Positions 48,377 through 58,243 of a stretch of DNA of 64,000 bases are shown here, piece by piece; the first letter of the stretch is position 1, and each line of letters begins with the position of its first letter. Both the position numbers and the translations under genes were made by a program. Below the pieces are notes generated by a model. That model saw only the letters and a list, made by a program, of their open reading frames with translations. It was not told the DNA's origin and made no database searches. Source of the stretch: Chytridium lagenaria (Eukaryota > Chytridiomycota > Chytridiomycetes > Chytridiales > Chytridiaceae); the NCBI GenBank assembly GCA_025449115.1, contig JAHLKC010000146.1, positions 1 through 64,000 on the forward strand, read 5' to 3'.

Positions 48377-49536
48377 ATGCTCGAGAACGTCGTCCCTCCA
48401 CCGTTTGTGAAGCATCGAGTGGGTAATTGGTGCGAAGAGTCAGTGTTGAAGGAGGTTTGTCAACATCCCATTTGTTTGGCATCTGACATTTCTCGTGAAT
48501 GGCTAGTCGCAATTACGGGAGTTTCTCGACAAGAGCAGCAGAGGGCTGCTCAAGATTGAGAGAGCGACGTTGAGGCTTGACACCGCCACTCAACAGGTAC
48601 TCCTAAGCCCTTCCATCATCTTTTTATTCCATCGGCTGACATTGAGTATGTCAAAAAAAAAAAAAAAAAAGGTCCCACTCTCATCCAAACTCGAGTATAA
48701 TGCAAACATCATGATCAAGGTAAACACCTCAACCCTCCATCCAATGCATCCTAACATTTCAACAAAGAACATCTCCACAAAAGGCTTCCTCTCCGTCGAC
48801 GTCCCCGACAACTACCCCGAATCCATTTTCGAAACCGACGTCTTTTCGTTAACAACCAGCAGCGAAACCAAAACCTCGACCGCTCGCACCTGCTTCCGTC
48901 TTGAGCCAGTGGACGAGTACCGTATTCCCGGAGACACGACGATTCGATATGCGCAAAAGTTTTATATTATCGCGAGCAGCGCTCTGGTGGATAAACCTGT
49001 ATGTTTGTCTAAAGAATATTGTTGGTTTTAGGAAAGAGTCTGATTTATTTGTTCAGATGTATCTGTGCTCGGAGGCAAAGAGTTTTGTGAGTTTTGCAAA
49101 AAAGTCAAAGAACCAGCAGGCTTTTTTGTCTTTCAAGAAGGATAACCGCTCTGTGTGGTAAGGATATTTGTTCTACAGTCTTTATGATGCTAAAACCTCC
49201 AAAGGCAAATCATCTACGAAGAACCGAAACTCCGTTTAGAGTCCGAGGGAACTCCTATTGAGGTAGATATATCTAAAAAACTCGTGGAGGAAGACTAACA
49301 AAAACATATAGTTAAACACCCCCGTCGTTATCCAGCATTGCCTAACCGGCAGCTGTCTGGGCTCCACTCAAACCGACAAAACTTTAATCAGGAACAACTT
49401 TGGCGTAGAATGGGAGGTGGACTGTCATTCTCACAGGGATTTCGGAACACGCAAAGAGCAGTCTCCCAACCACTGGGTCCTGTGCATTTCATCATTAAAA
49501 AAAACGGACTCATCGACCCACACCCACATACCTTAA
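48377..49536 (+). CDS. CFAP161: Cilia- and flagella-associated protein 161
   Basis: Microtubule inner protein of motile axonemes. Seven exons: 48377-48454, 48522-48596, 48672-48719, 48768-48998, 49057-49157, 49205-49262 and 49312-49536. All are in frame. Family features in order are RVGNWCEESVLKE, FLDKSSRGLLKIERATLRL, an early beta-rich part with FLSVDVPDN, YAQKFYIIAS, MYLCSEAKSFVSFAKKSKNQ, VWQIIYEEPKLRLESEGTPI, VIQHCLTGSCLGS, NNFGVEWEVDCHSHRD and SPNHWVLC. The order and spacing match the animal protein as I remember it (GNW, YL.., W...P..RLE.EG, HC.T...L, FG.E.EV..H, NHW). Intron 2 ends with 18 consecutive A before AG, with no pyrimidine tract. The gene is convergent with UreF, 74 bp apart. 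Confidence 0.85.
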
Positions 49537-49610
49537 AAAACTATCACATAGATACGCAAGGTACCTCGTATCAAAATTCTATAAAACAAACGATGACATT
49601 GTAAACTATC

Positions 49611-50613
49611 TCAACTATTAAACAACCTTGAATAAAGTTGATCATGCATCCCCTGCACCAAATCCACAACAGGAGCACACTGATAAGCCTCCCCATCCGC
49701 GCGCTTCGCAAACCCCAATTCCCCACTCTCTTTCACCTCCTCATCATCCCAAAGATTAAAATCATCCCAAGTCGACGACGCGTTTTTAACCGAGTCCGTG
49801 TCATTAAATTTTCATTAAGCCTGCTCTGGGCTTTACGTAGAATGGATTCGGTGTCGGGACGGATAGCGAGGAGGAGTTTTTGACCGGCATAGGGACCGAC
49901 AAGGTTGAGACGGACGGCGGCGGAGATGATGGAACGGGCGTGTTGGAAAAGGAGGAGGTATTGGGTCGTTTCTGATAAAGATATTAGGATTAAGAGAAAC
50001 GCGATGCGGCGGGTTACCTAGACTTAATCCGAGGCAGAAGCAAGTCATTCCAAAAGTCACTGGAAGGTGTCCTGGTGTCCTGTTGCCCTGTGTAATTATA
50101 GAGAAAAAAAAGGGATTCTCAATAAAACAACCATCGCGTTGCATTGGAGAACTCACCCTAATATCCTTCCTTATCATTTGCAACAAATCGAGATACTGAC
50201 TTCCCGTCTCCAACAACCCCTTTTCAAGCAACGACACATACGCAGCCCCCTGCGCTCTATACGCCCTCCTTGCGACATGATTCGACCCAACCATCGCATC
50301 CAACCCCACATCAAGCGCAACCAACCCTTTCCTCACCTTCCCCACCTCCCCACCCTCATCAAACCACTTCGTGCATTTCCAAGCTCCCGTCGTATACGGT
50401 AACCCCATTCCAGCTAACCCATTCACAGAGGCGACAATGAATTCCCTGAGATCAGGGATATCGTTGATTCCTGTCAAGATGTCGGACGAGCTCGCTATAT
50501 GACCCATGTGGACGGCTGCTTCGAGACCGGAGGAGGCGATGAATCCGCCTGTGGGTAGGGCAGAGTCCGGCGAGAACAAACGTCACCCATTGATCACTGG
50601 TTCCTTGATCCAT
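49611..50613 (-). CDS. ureF: Urease accessory protein UreF, two frame breaks
   Basis: Nickel-insertion chaperone acting with UreG and UreD/H on urease. Exons: 50613-50157, 50087-50018 and 49971-49611. The N-terminus MDQGTSDQWVT should run into LFSPDSALPTGGFIASSGLE; the frame shifts there (near 50583), equivalent to two missing bases. The next blocks are GHIASSSDI, LREFIVASVNGLAGMGLPYT, HLPVTFGMTCFCLGLSL, QYLLLFQHARSIISAAVRLN and LVGPYAGQKLL. One base is missing near 49806-49808, after which the C-terminus reads DDFNLWDDEEVKESGELGFA and DLVQGMHDQLYSRLFNS, the expected UreF end. It is divergent from UreG. Confidence 0.9.
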
Positions 50614-50690
50614 ATGGATGATACAGGGCTTGTTAACGTTGATAACTAAAAAGTGCTTGGCTTGCGATTTTTCCCTCAAAACTTTGCGTC
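50614..50690. promoter_or_regulatory. 77-bp shared promoter region of UreF and UreG
   Basis: Start codons of the two divergent urease accessory genes are 77 bp apart. The spacer contains two CAAGC/GCTTG-like motifs near 50630 and 50655-50664. No TATA box is evident. Confidence 0.5.
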
Positions 50691-51909
50691 ATGGCCTCAA
50701 ACCAACCTTCATCCGTCGCCGAGTTCTTTGTTCACGGTGCATCGTACAGACCAGGCGATGTCATCCCTCAAGGCGCCCACACTCATGACGGTAAGCTTTC
50801 CCCCAGTTTTTTTTAATCACATGGGTTATCAAGGCGTCAACTTCCACACCTCCCACTCCCACTCCCACGCATCCCACGATCATGGACCCCGCGACCACGG
50901 CCACACCCATGACGCCATGGAGCATCCCGGCCGCTACCTCGAACGCGACGCTCCCCTATACAACAACCGCAACTGGTCCGATCGCGGGTTCACCGTCGGC
51001 ATCGGGGGGTAAACAAGTCCCCTTCGCATCTCCCTAAACCTCTAACCCCCTCTTTTCTCCAGCCCCGTCGGTTCCGGTAAGACCGCACTCATGCTCGCCC
51101 TCTGTCGCGCCCTCCACCCTACCTACAACGTGGGAGCCGTGACCAATGATATTTTCACAAAAGAGGATGCCGAGTTTTTAATCAAACATGAGGCGCTGCC
51201 GAAAGGACGGATAAGGGCGATTGAGACGGGTGGATGTCCGCATGCGGCGATTAGGGAGGATGTGTCGGCAAATTTGGGGGCTTTGGAGGCATTGCAGGAG
51301 GATTTCGGGTGTGGGATTTTGTTGGTGGAGAGTGGTGGGGATAACCTTGCAGGTAAGCTTTGCGCTTTTATTGTATGCTGTGGGGGTACTGTTGGCTTTC
51401 TTATTTGCGATCATTATTTTTTGCGCGTCTGCGTTTTGTTTTTAACCTAACCATTTTTTTTCTTTCATCGACGTTTCTGTTCATCATCTCACCTTCCCTC
51501 TTTCTTTCCCCATCCTTTCATCTCATCGCTCTTTCCCACTTTTTCAACATCATTCCCATTCTTCGCCTATCCTCCATCTTTCCGCTCGCGCTCCCCCACC
51601 CACATCACAGCCAACTACTCCCGCGAACTCGCCGACTACATCATCTACGTCATCGACGTTTCGGGTGGCGACAAGATCCCACGTAAAGGCGGACCCGGGA
51701 TAACCCAAAGCGATCTCCTGGTGATCAACAAGACGGATCTCGCTGACCTTATTGGAGCAGACCTTGATGTGATGAAACGCGATTCGGAGAGGATGAGGGA
51801 GGGAGGACCGACGGTGTTTGCGCAGGTGAAGAATGGGGTTGGGGTTGATAGGATTGTGGGGTTTATTTTGGAGGCGTTGGAGAAGAGTGGAGCGAGGAAG
51901 GGGGTTTGA
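50691..51909 (+). CDS. ureG: Urease accessory GTPase UreG
   Basis: GTPase that drives nickel delivery into apo-urease. Exons: 50691-50790, 50834-51008, 51063-51352 and 51611-51909, all in one frame. A His-rich N-terminal segment ([21 protein letters not shown]), typical of eukaryotic UreG, probably binds nickel. Then follow [14 protein letters not shown] (P-loop), [35 protein letters not shown] (Cys-Pro-His metal site), [33 protein letters not shown] and [15 protein letters not shown] (guanine specificity). The third intron is 258 nt, long for this genome. Pairing with UreF implies ureolytic metabolism; urease itself is not in the window. Confidence 0.95.
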
Positions 51910-52743
51910 AATGTGGGGGTTTTTTTGGCCCCCAGTAGGTAAATAAAGGGTTGGAGTGACTTGAAGTGAGTGCAAGTTGGGCCGTGTGTTTTTGTTTATT
52001 TTGAAATCGAGAAAGAGTGTTGAATTGGATTATAACCGTCGTTTGTTGATTCATTCTTTTGCGGTTTGTCGTTTTAGGTAATATACGGTACAATTATGTG
52101 CTAAAAAATGTCGAATAAAAAGCAATTCCTCAACACTTTTTGATATGGTTTCTTTTTTTTTACGCTTTACCTTTCCTTTTGGATATTAAGTTTATTTGTG
52201 TTTGGCGAATGAACCTTCTTTTGAACATATTTCGTATTTAGGCAAGCTACATTACTATTTCAAGCTCCAACACCCCATGTTGAATTCCTGCTTTTTTGGC
52301 GTTTTGTTTGGGATGGATGTGATGAAACCACAAGAAACTATAGATGTTTGTTTATTTGGTAAAAATAAAGTGAATATGACAAAAAAAGACGGAAAAGCCA
52401 TGAGCCAAAGTGTGGATACGAGAAAAAAAAAATACGACGTGAAACAATGAAAAAAAAGAATCAGAATGAAAATGCGATGCGATTGATAAAAGACGACAAA
52501 AACAATGGGAGTTGCGAAAAAAAAGTAAAGAGTTGTGACGGGGTTTGATAAAAAAAATAAGAAACGGAAGGGTGATAATGTACATGGATGAACCCCTCAC
52601 ATAACAAAAACATGAAAAAAAGGACGGAAGGAAAAAGGGAGTATCAGAAAATATGCGGAAATGTCATCTCATAATCAGAGATGAAAGAAGATACAAAACA
52701 AAATAAAACAAAAAAAAAACCCCAACAAAAACAAAAAAAGAAA
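51910..52743. other. Intergenic region between convergent genes, A-rich
   Basis: 3' regions of UreG (plus) and of a minus-strand gene. Many A runs occur at 52370-52740. An open frame at 52196-52450 has no recognisable product. Confidence 0.5.
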
Positions 52744-53700
52744 TCATTCCTTCTTCCCATCTCCATTCTTCATTTCCTTCTCCCCATCTCCATTCTTCAT
52801 TTCCTTCTCCCCATCCTCATTCTTCACTTCCTTAATCTGCCCATCCACACCACCCTCCATCATCCTCATCCTCTCCTCCACAACCCTCCTCAACCCCTCA
52901 ACAACCCATTTATGCACCCTCACCTTCCTCAACCTCTCCTCCTCCCCCCCTTCTCTCCAACCTCCAACCTCCCCATCATCTCCTCCACCTCCTCCACCTC
53001 CCTCTGCACAACCCTCGTCGTCAACACCTGCCCCGGATAACTCCTCACCCCCCCACAACATTCCCCACCTTCATCACCCTCTCAAACCCATAAGGTCCCA
53101 ACACCGCATCCCCCGTCCCGGCATTCAGTGGCGCCATGGACGGATACGCGGCGGCTTGGATGGACGCTAGGGAGGGCGGGAGGAGGAGGGTTTCGATGGT
53201 GGTGATGTCGCGGGAGAGGGTTGTGAGGAGGTTGGTGAGGGTGGTGAGGTCTTGGGGGGTGGAGGTGGTCAGGGAGGGGGCGTCAAACATCATGGGAGGA
53301 GGGAGGAGGTGTGGAGGGAGTTTGGGGGGAGAGGGTGGTGGGGTAGGGGGGGAGAGGAGGGGGGGTATGGGGGGATGGGGTGTGGGAGGGGACGGAGGTG
53401 GGGACGATTGTCGGGGGTTGAGGGAAGAAGAGGGGTGGAGGGGCGTCGAGGGTGGGGTGGAGTAGGTTGGGTTCGGGAAGGTGGTTGAGGGGAGTGTGGT
53501 AGAGAAGGTAGTGGCGTGAGGGGTGGGTGGAGTAGGTTGGGTTGGGGAAGGTTGTTGGGGGGAGGGTTGTGGAGAAGGTAGTGGCGTCGAGGGGTGGGGT
53601 GGAGTAGGTTGAGGTGGGGAAGGTGATTGGGGGTACGGTGGTCGAGAAGGTAGGGTCAAAGACCATAAGAAACTGGGCGATACTGTCGAGGCGGGTTTGG
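52744..53700 (-). CDS. Repeat-rich Pro/Thr protein with acidic coiled-coil tail, unknown function, 5' end not found
   Basis: Not recognised. An exon begins after a TTGTTACAG acceptor near 53705 with IQTRLDSIAQFLMVFDP. Three degenerate copies of a 22-residue Thr/Pro repeat follow (TFSTTLPPTTFPNPTYSTPP), encoded by a roughly 66-70-bp minisatellite. Downstream are DAPSLTTSTPQDLTTLTNLL, GPYGFERVMKVGNVV, GQVLTTRVVQREVEEVEEMM and HKWVVEGLRRVVEERMRMME. The tail has repeated EKEMKNGDG, ending at 52744. At least four frame corrections are required. A possible first exon (MPIFFIYVSGLSKKVQFLRA, about 53858-53799) lies upstream. It may equally be an internal or terminal part of a larger gene. Confidence 0.45.
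53420..53660 (-). repeat. Coding minisatellite, about three 66-70-bp units
   Basis: Three imperfect tandem units, each containing GGAAGGTGGTTGAGGGG-like and TGGGGTGGAGTAGGTTG blocks on the plus strand. They encode the Thr/Pro repeat of the minus-strand gene. The strand asymmetry is extreme: the plus strand is almost free of C across about 53160-53690. Confidence 0.8.
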
Positions 53701-54194
53701 ATTTCTGTAACAAAAACAAAGACGTTAGATCAACAAGTTCATAGCAGTATATATGCCGTTTGATGATATCACTACAAAAAACTACGACTGCAAACCTGTA
53801 CCGCACGCAAGAACTGGACTTTTTTGGATAAACCCGACACGTAGATAAAAAAAATGGGCATAGGTTTACCTTATTCTGGACGTGAAAATGGGACGGTGTG
53901 CGTGCGGTAAAACCTGGGTGGGGAAACTAATACTACTGCTAATACTACTACTAAAAACTACTACTAACTACGACTACTGCACCAATAAAAGAAAGAAAGA
54001 AAAAAGTCCCCCTCATCCAACCCACACAAATAAAATCCGAATAGCCGAGTCCATGACAAAAAAAAACACTGCCACTTTCCAGAATTTATTTCAAAAACAT
54101 CTCTAGTCAGAACGTCCAGTACTTATAACCACACATACACACAGGGTATGTTTACAGAATGGCGATCAAAAGGAGAAAAGGCAGGGCGGGGTTT
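53701..54194. other. Region between the repeat-rich gene and the PacC-type gene
   Basis: It contains a TAC/ACT trinucleotide-rich stretch at about 53928-53985 and the 3' end of the PacC-type gene. A possible small first exon of the downstream gene is described there. No other gene seen. Confidence 0.45.
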
Positions 54195-56354
54195 TCAAGG
54201 TACCGAATTTGAAGACTGCGACCATTTCCGTAAAGGTTGTTGTTGATCCATGGGTGCCTGCCCCATGACAACAGCAAGAGAAGAGACGGTGGATGAGAGT
54301 GATGGTGGCTGTGGTGGTGGTGGTGGACCCCAGGAGGTGTATTGGGGAGGAGGTGCCAAGTTTGACATTATGGGAGTTCCGGCGGGTGAGGGGAGGGTTG
54401 GGGTGGTGTAGCCTGTGGATGATGTTCTGGTGGGCATGGATTGAGGGGGGTGGAAGGGTGAAAGATGTGGAGATTGGAGGGGAGGGGAGGGTTGATGGGA
54501 GGAGGAGCAGGGACGGGGTAGGAAAGAATCGCGGGGGATGAAGAAGTGGGTAAAGGTTGAGGATGGGAGATGGGATTGAACGGTGGATACAGAGGTGGAA
54601 GAGGATGCTGAGGATGTGAAGGAGCAGGACCAGGATGGGGGGCGGTAGCGCCAGAAACAAACTCACCATCATTGTAAGACGCTGAGACTTTTTTGCGTTT
54701 CATGTCTGACACGAGACTGTCCATGGCGTTCATGGCGTTCATGTTGGACATATTTGTGTCAAAGGTGGATGAGATGTCGCGTTTACGGGAGACGGGGGCG
54801 GACATGGGTTGGGAAGTGGTGGGATAGTTGAAGACGCTCGGTGCGGGTTGACGGAGGGCCATGCCACCACCCATGGGACGTTGTTGTTGGTAGGTGACAA
54901 ACTGGGTGTCTGTGAGGCCGGGAATGTGGGGTGAGATGTGAGAGAGGTCTGTGGTCGCCGAGTGTGGTGAGAGGTCTGTAAATCAGTCAGTAAAGAATTG
55001 ATCAGAGCGTTTTGATGTCTTAATCAGAACAATGTAACATAAAGAACATAAAGAAATGTATACTTACTGGGCAAGCCACCTTCAGAAAACTCTGACCCGT
55101 TGGGAGAAATAGGAAAAGACTGTGGATTCCCGAGATGCGGCATATTCTGGTGAAGAAACCCGTTCACATGCACATTGTGGAGATGATTGTTTCCAGGTAT
55201 ATTGGGTGACGCGTGGTTCGAAGTAGGGGGTGTAGGATTGCTGCTCTGCTGCTGACTAGGAACAATGGTTGCTGTAGTTGCTGTTGTTGTTGTTATTGGT
55301 ATAGCGTCAATCTTTGCAGCAGATGATGATGTAGTAGAAGAGGATGTGTAGAAGAGGGTGGGTTCTGATCTCGAGTGTGTAGTTTGTCATGCTTTTTCAA
55401 ATCCTGTGGTCTCTTGAAGCCCTTGAACAACCTATTTTTTAATAATTAATAAATCGTTAATTATAAGTACGGGGGTAGAGCGTGGGAAGAATAATTAATA
55501 AAAATTTGAATAAATTTGGAATAAAAAGGAGAGAGATCCGAATGGTATTGGGAATAACATAAACTCTTTTCTATCCTCGCTCCGCTCGGAGCATGCTCAA
55601 AAACATGGAATACTACTCTAATGTCCTCGCTTCGCTCGGTACTAGAAATTAAAATACTCTAATGTCCTCGCTTCGCTCGTAGAAATTAATATAATGTCCT
55701 CGCTTCGCTCGGTAGTATAAATTCCTCGCTTCGCTCGGTACCCACCCACCCACCCCCAACGTCCTCGCTCCGCTCGGAGCACCCTCATCATCCTCGCTTC
55801 GCTCGGTCACCCCATCCCGCTCGCTCATACTCTATTCCTCGCTTCGCTCGGTCGCTCCGCTCGGAGAGAGTACTCACCGGACAGACATGCGGCTTTGAGA
55901 GGAATATGAATACGGAGATGACTCGTGAGATGATCACGTTTCGCACAGAGGATGGCACAGTTGGCCCAGTGACAGTAGAGACAGAGGTTATTGGTAGACT
56001 TCCTGCCGACATGGTCATTGCAGAGATGGAGATAGAGAGCTTCGGCGTCGGGAAAGACCAGGTTGCAAGGAATGAGGTCAGGGGGATGAGCCCATTGACA
56101 TTGCACAGCGTCAGGGTTCAGCAAGAGTTGGTGCTGTTGGAGTTGAAGGGTTTGGAGAGCAGATGAAGGAGGAGGTGGCTGTTGTTGTTGTTGGTGTTGG
56201 CTGCAGTGATGGTAGTGGGAGAGGTGATGCAGTGGTGGTTTGGGAGGAGGGGCAGCAAGAGAAAGAGGGATTGGGTTGCTGAAAGTTAAAGTTGAACTGC
56301 TGGCTGCTGCTGCTGCTGCTGCTGTTGCTGCTGATGCTGATGGATGTGATTCAT
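54195..56354 (-). CDS. pacC: PacC/Rim101-type pH-response zinc-finger transcription factor
   Basis: Ambient-pH regulator with three C2H2 fingers. Exons: 56354-55878, 55431-55068 and 54975-54195; the first intron is 446 nt, exceptional here. After [10 protein letters not shown] and a poly-Gln/Pro region come finger 1 ([34 protein letters not shown]), finger 2 ([28 protein letters not shown]) and finger 3 split by the intron (KPHVCP / [16 protein letters not shown]). [14 protein letters not shown](L/I)TSH and [10 protein letters not shown] are PacC hallmarks. A later block ([20 protein letters not shown]) matches the conserved post-finger KRKK...Y motif. The tail is Pro/Gly/Gln-rich. Frame corrections are needed in the poly-Gln region, near 55890, at the exon 2 start and near 54450. 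Proteolytic-activation motifs were not identified. Confidence 0.85.
55574..55866 (-). repeat. Nine-copy array of a CCTCGCTTCGCTCGG element inside the PacC-type gene intron
   Basis: Copies start at 55574, 55624, 55665, 55697, 55723, 55762, 55791, 55836 and 55852, spaced 16-50 bp apart. Two forms occur: TCCTCGCTTCGCTCGG and TCCTCGCTCCGCTCGGAGC. The second contains a perfect 6-bp hairpin GCTCCG-CT-CGGAGC. The AT-rich spacers are unrelated to each other except for AATTAAAAT/TCTAATG stretches near copies 2-4. The array fills most of the 446-nt intron. It could be a mobile mini-repeat, a structural element in the pre-mRNA, or a protein-binding array. Confidence 0.9.
56299..56335 (-). repeat. (CAG)n tract near the PacC start
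   Basis: About ten CAG-type triplets on the minus strand. They encode Gln in the frame starting MNHIHQ and Ala in the frame that leads into the zinc fingers, so the true frame depends on an indel within or next to the tract. Confidence 0.85.
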
Positions 56355-57555
56355 CGCGTAATGGATGAATGGATGGGGGATGGAGGATGACGGGTGTAGA
56401 GGGAATGTAGTTGTGGAGTGGAGGAATGCTGACGAGGATAAGAGAGAGGCTGATGAATGATGATGATGGATTCCCACGCCAAGTAAGTAAGAAAAAACCA
56501 AACAGGGTTTTTAAGGGAGGGGAGAAGGCGAGGTGGAATGAGGGGAATGAGGGGAGCAATATAATACTATTAGATTCTTGGCTGAATGAAATGAATGGAA
56601 TGAATGAATGACGGTGAAGAGAGGATATCTAAAATATTTATTTCTATTTCTGATGTAAATAAATATTATAGATTTCTTGGCCTTGTATGACCTTCGAGAA
56701 GACTGCACTTTGATATTTTCTTGGCATATCTCTTACTCACTCCCATTGGCTGATTAGACTCCGAAGTCCTTAATAATAATATTATTATTATAAAATAAAA
56801 AATAAAAATATTTTAAATAAATAAAAAGGAAGACAACTTAGACACCCGAATCCGAACTTTAAATATATATTACCTACATAAGTACATAAATAGTAAATAT
56901 GCCATGTGCTCGATAGTAATAGTGTCGTATTCAAATATTATAAGTTACCTTTTAAATATACTAAATAGTATTTATTATTATGTTTATTATTATCGTCACT
57001 GCACAATGAATGAATGACGGCCACTCTCACTCTGTTTTTTATAATAAATAAATAGAAATAATGGATATAAATAGATGGAGAGATATGCAAAGAGAGAAAG
57101 ATGATGCCAAAAGAAGGCTCATGTATGCTAAACAGGTCACTTCATACATTCATCAATAATGCATTTTCAGTCATATTCATTCATTTTCTTGTCTCTTGGC
57201 TTTTATTTATTTAGTCACTCACATCATATGTACATATGATTTATTAATATATCCACTGCTCACTATTTATATGCAAACCTCCAAGTCTTGGACACACATG
57301 TCCGAAGTCTTGTACCACTGTGCAGTCTGAATCTTGATCAACCCATTTTGCCACATGGACATCCATAAGAAAATAAAAAGCAATTTATTTATTTATTTAA
57401 TTAATTACGATCTCACATCGATCAGTGCTTTTTCATGCTCACCAAGATTTTGTTTTATACATTTCATTTTGATTTATGGGGAAATTACTACCCATTTATT
57501 CAAGTCATTAAAGGTTCAACACAAGATTAATCACATTCCATTCGACATCTATTTT

Positions 57556-57684
57556 AAAACATGTCCAGCCAAACACCCTCACACACATTCGCGTCTTCAA
57601 AACACGGAAAAATAGATTAAAATATTATAGGCAATGGAAGCCCCCATTATAGGTTCAGGAAAGTGTGTGAGCTGGACATGTTTT
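57556..57684. repeat. Inverted repeat with 14-bp arms
   Basis: AAAACATGTCCAGC at 57556-57569 is the exact reverse complement of GCTGGACATGTTTT at 57671-57684, with about 100 bp between. CACACAC/GTGTGTG extends the pairing inside. It could be a MITE-like element or one boundary of a degraded transposon. Confidence 0.7.
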
Positions 57685-57770
57685 AGTTAACAGAGTTTGT
57701 ATTCCAAGACAGATCGTCGATGGCATCAAAAGCATTCAGTATGATAGACCAAAAGGGAGAAGGGGAGTTA

Positions 57771-58065
57771 TCACCGGTGGAAATACACTGCAGAAAGAAG
57801 TTTGCACCAACGTGTAAATAAAGAGTGGTTTATTGAATAAGTTGAGTGAAATAATTGGAGTGTGTCAACTAGTAGGGTAGCGCTTGCGTGTGCAAGAAGG
57901 TAAGGTGTGAAGAGGGAGCGAGTGCTCCTTTTATACGCCAGCGCTGCTCCCTTCAAGGTTGCTGCGGGCTGCTTCAAGGGAAGCGTACCGCCACTTTGCA
58001 TTTCTGAGTAGACGAATGAAGGGGGTGAGTTGAAAGGGATCAAGTCAAATCGTTTAGTGTAACAA
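57771..58065 (-). mobile_element. Possible solo LTR or retroelement fragment
   Basis: On the minus strand a TATAAAA box (57935-57929) is followed about 95 bp later by AATAAA (57834-57829). This is the compact promoter plus poly(A) layout of an LTR. It begins near TGTTACACTAAACG and is followed by short gag-like open sequence (LNAFDAIDDLSWNTNSVN). No reverse transcriptase, integrase or matching second LTR was seen. An ordinary promoter and terminator arrangement is the alternative. Confidence 0.3.
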
Positions 58066-58160
58066 GTTTATAACTCATTAAACTTAAGTACTTGTGAAAC
58101 TGATTCTTTATTGTTTTTGTCTCCAATGTTGGTATCTCAGAGTCCGTCGGCCTTAAAGGC

Positions 58161-58243
58161 GGCGTGTCCCTGCTTTACCAACTCTGCGACCATCTCTAAA
58201 CATCCACATCTCATACGCGACTCCGCGTGTCCCTGCTTTACCA
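58161..58243 (+). repeat. Short direct repeat, two copies
   Basis: CGTGTCCCTGCTTTACCAA occurs at about 58161 and again at about 58224, 63 bp apart. It is seen directly; function unknown. Confidence 0.75.

Noticed and set aside
53136..53488. Gly/Arg/Glu-rich open frames on the plus strand
   Set aside because: They mirror the Pro/Thr-rich minus-strand repeat gene, and their composition is a consequence of purine asymmetry.
55574..55866. CRISPR-like array (regular short repeats)
   Set aside because: Spacers are unequal (about 10-34 bp), AT-rich and partly shared, and the array lies inside a eukaryotic intron with no cas genes.
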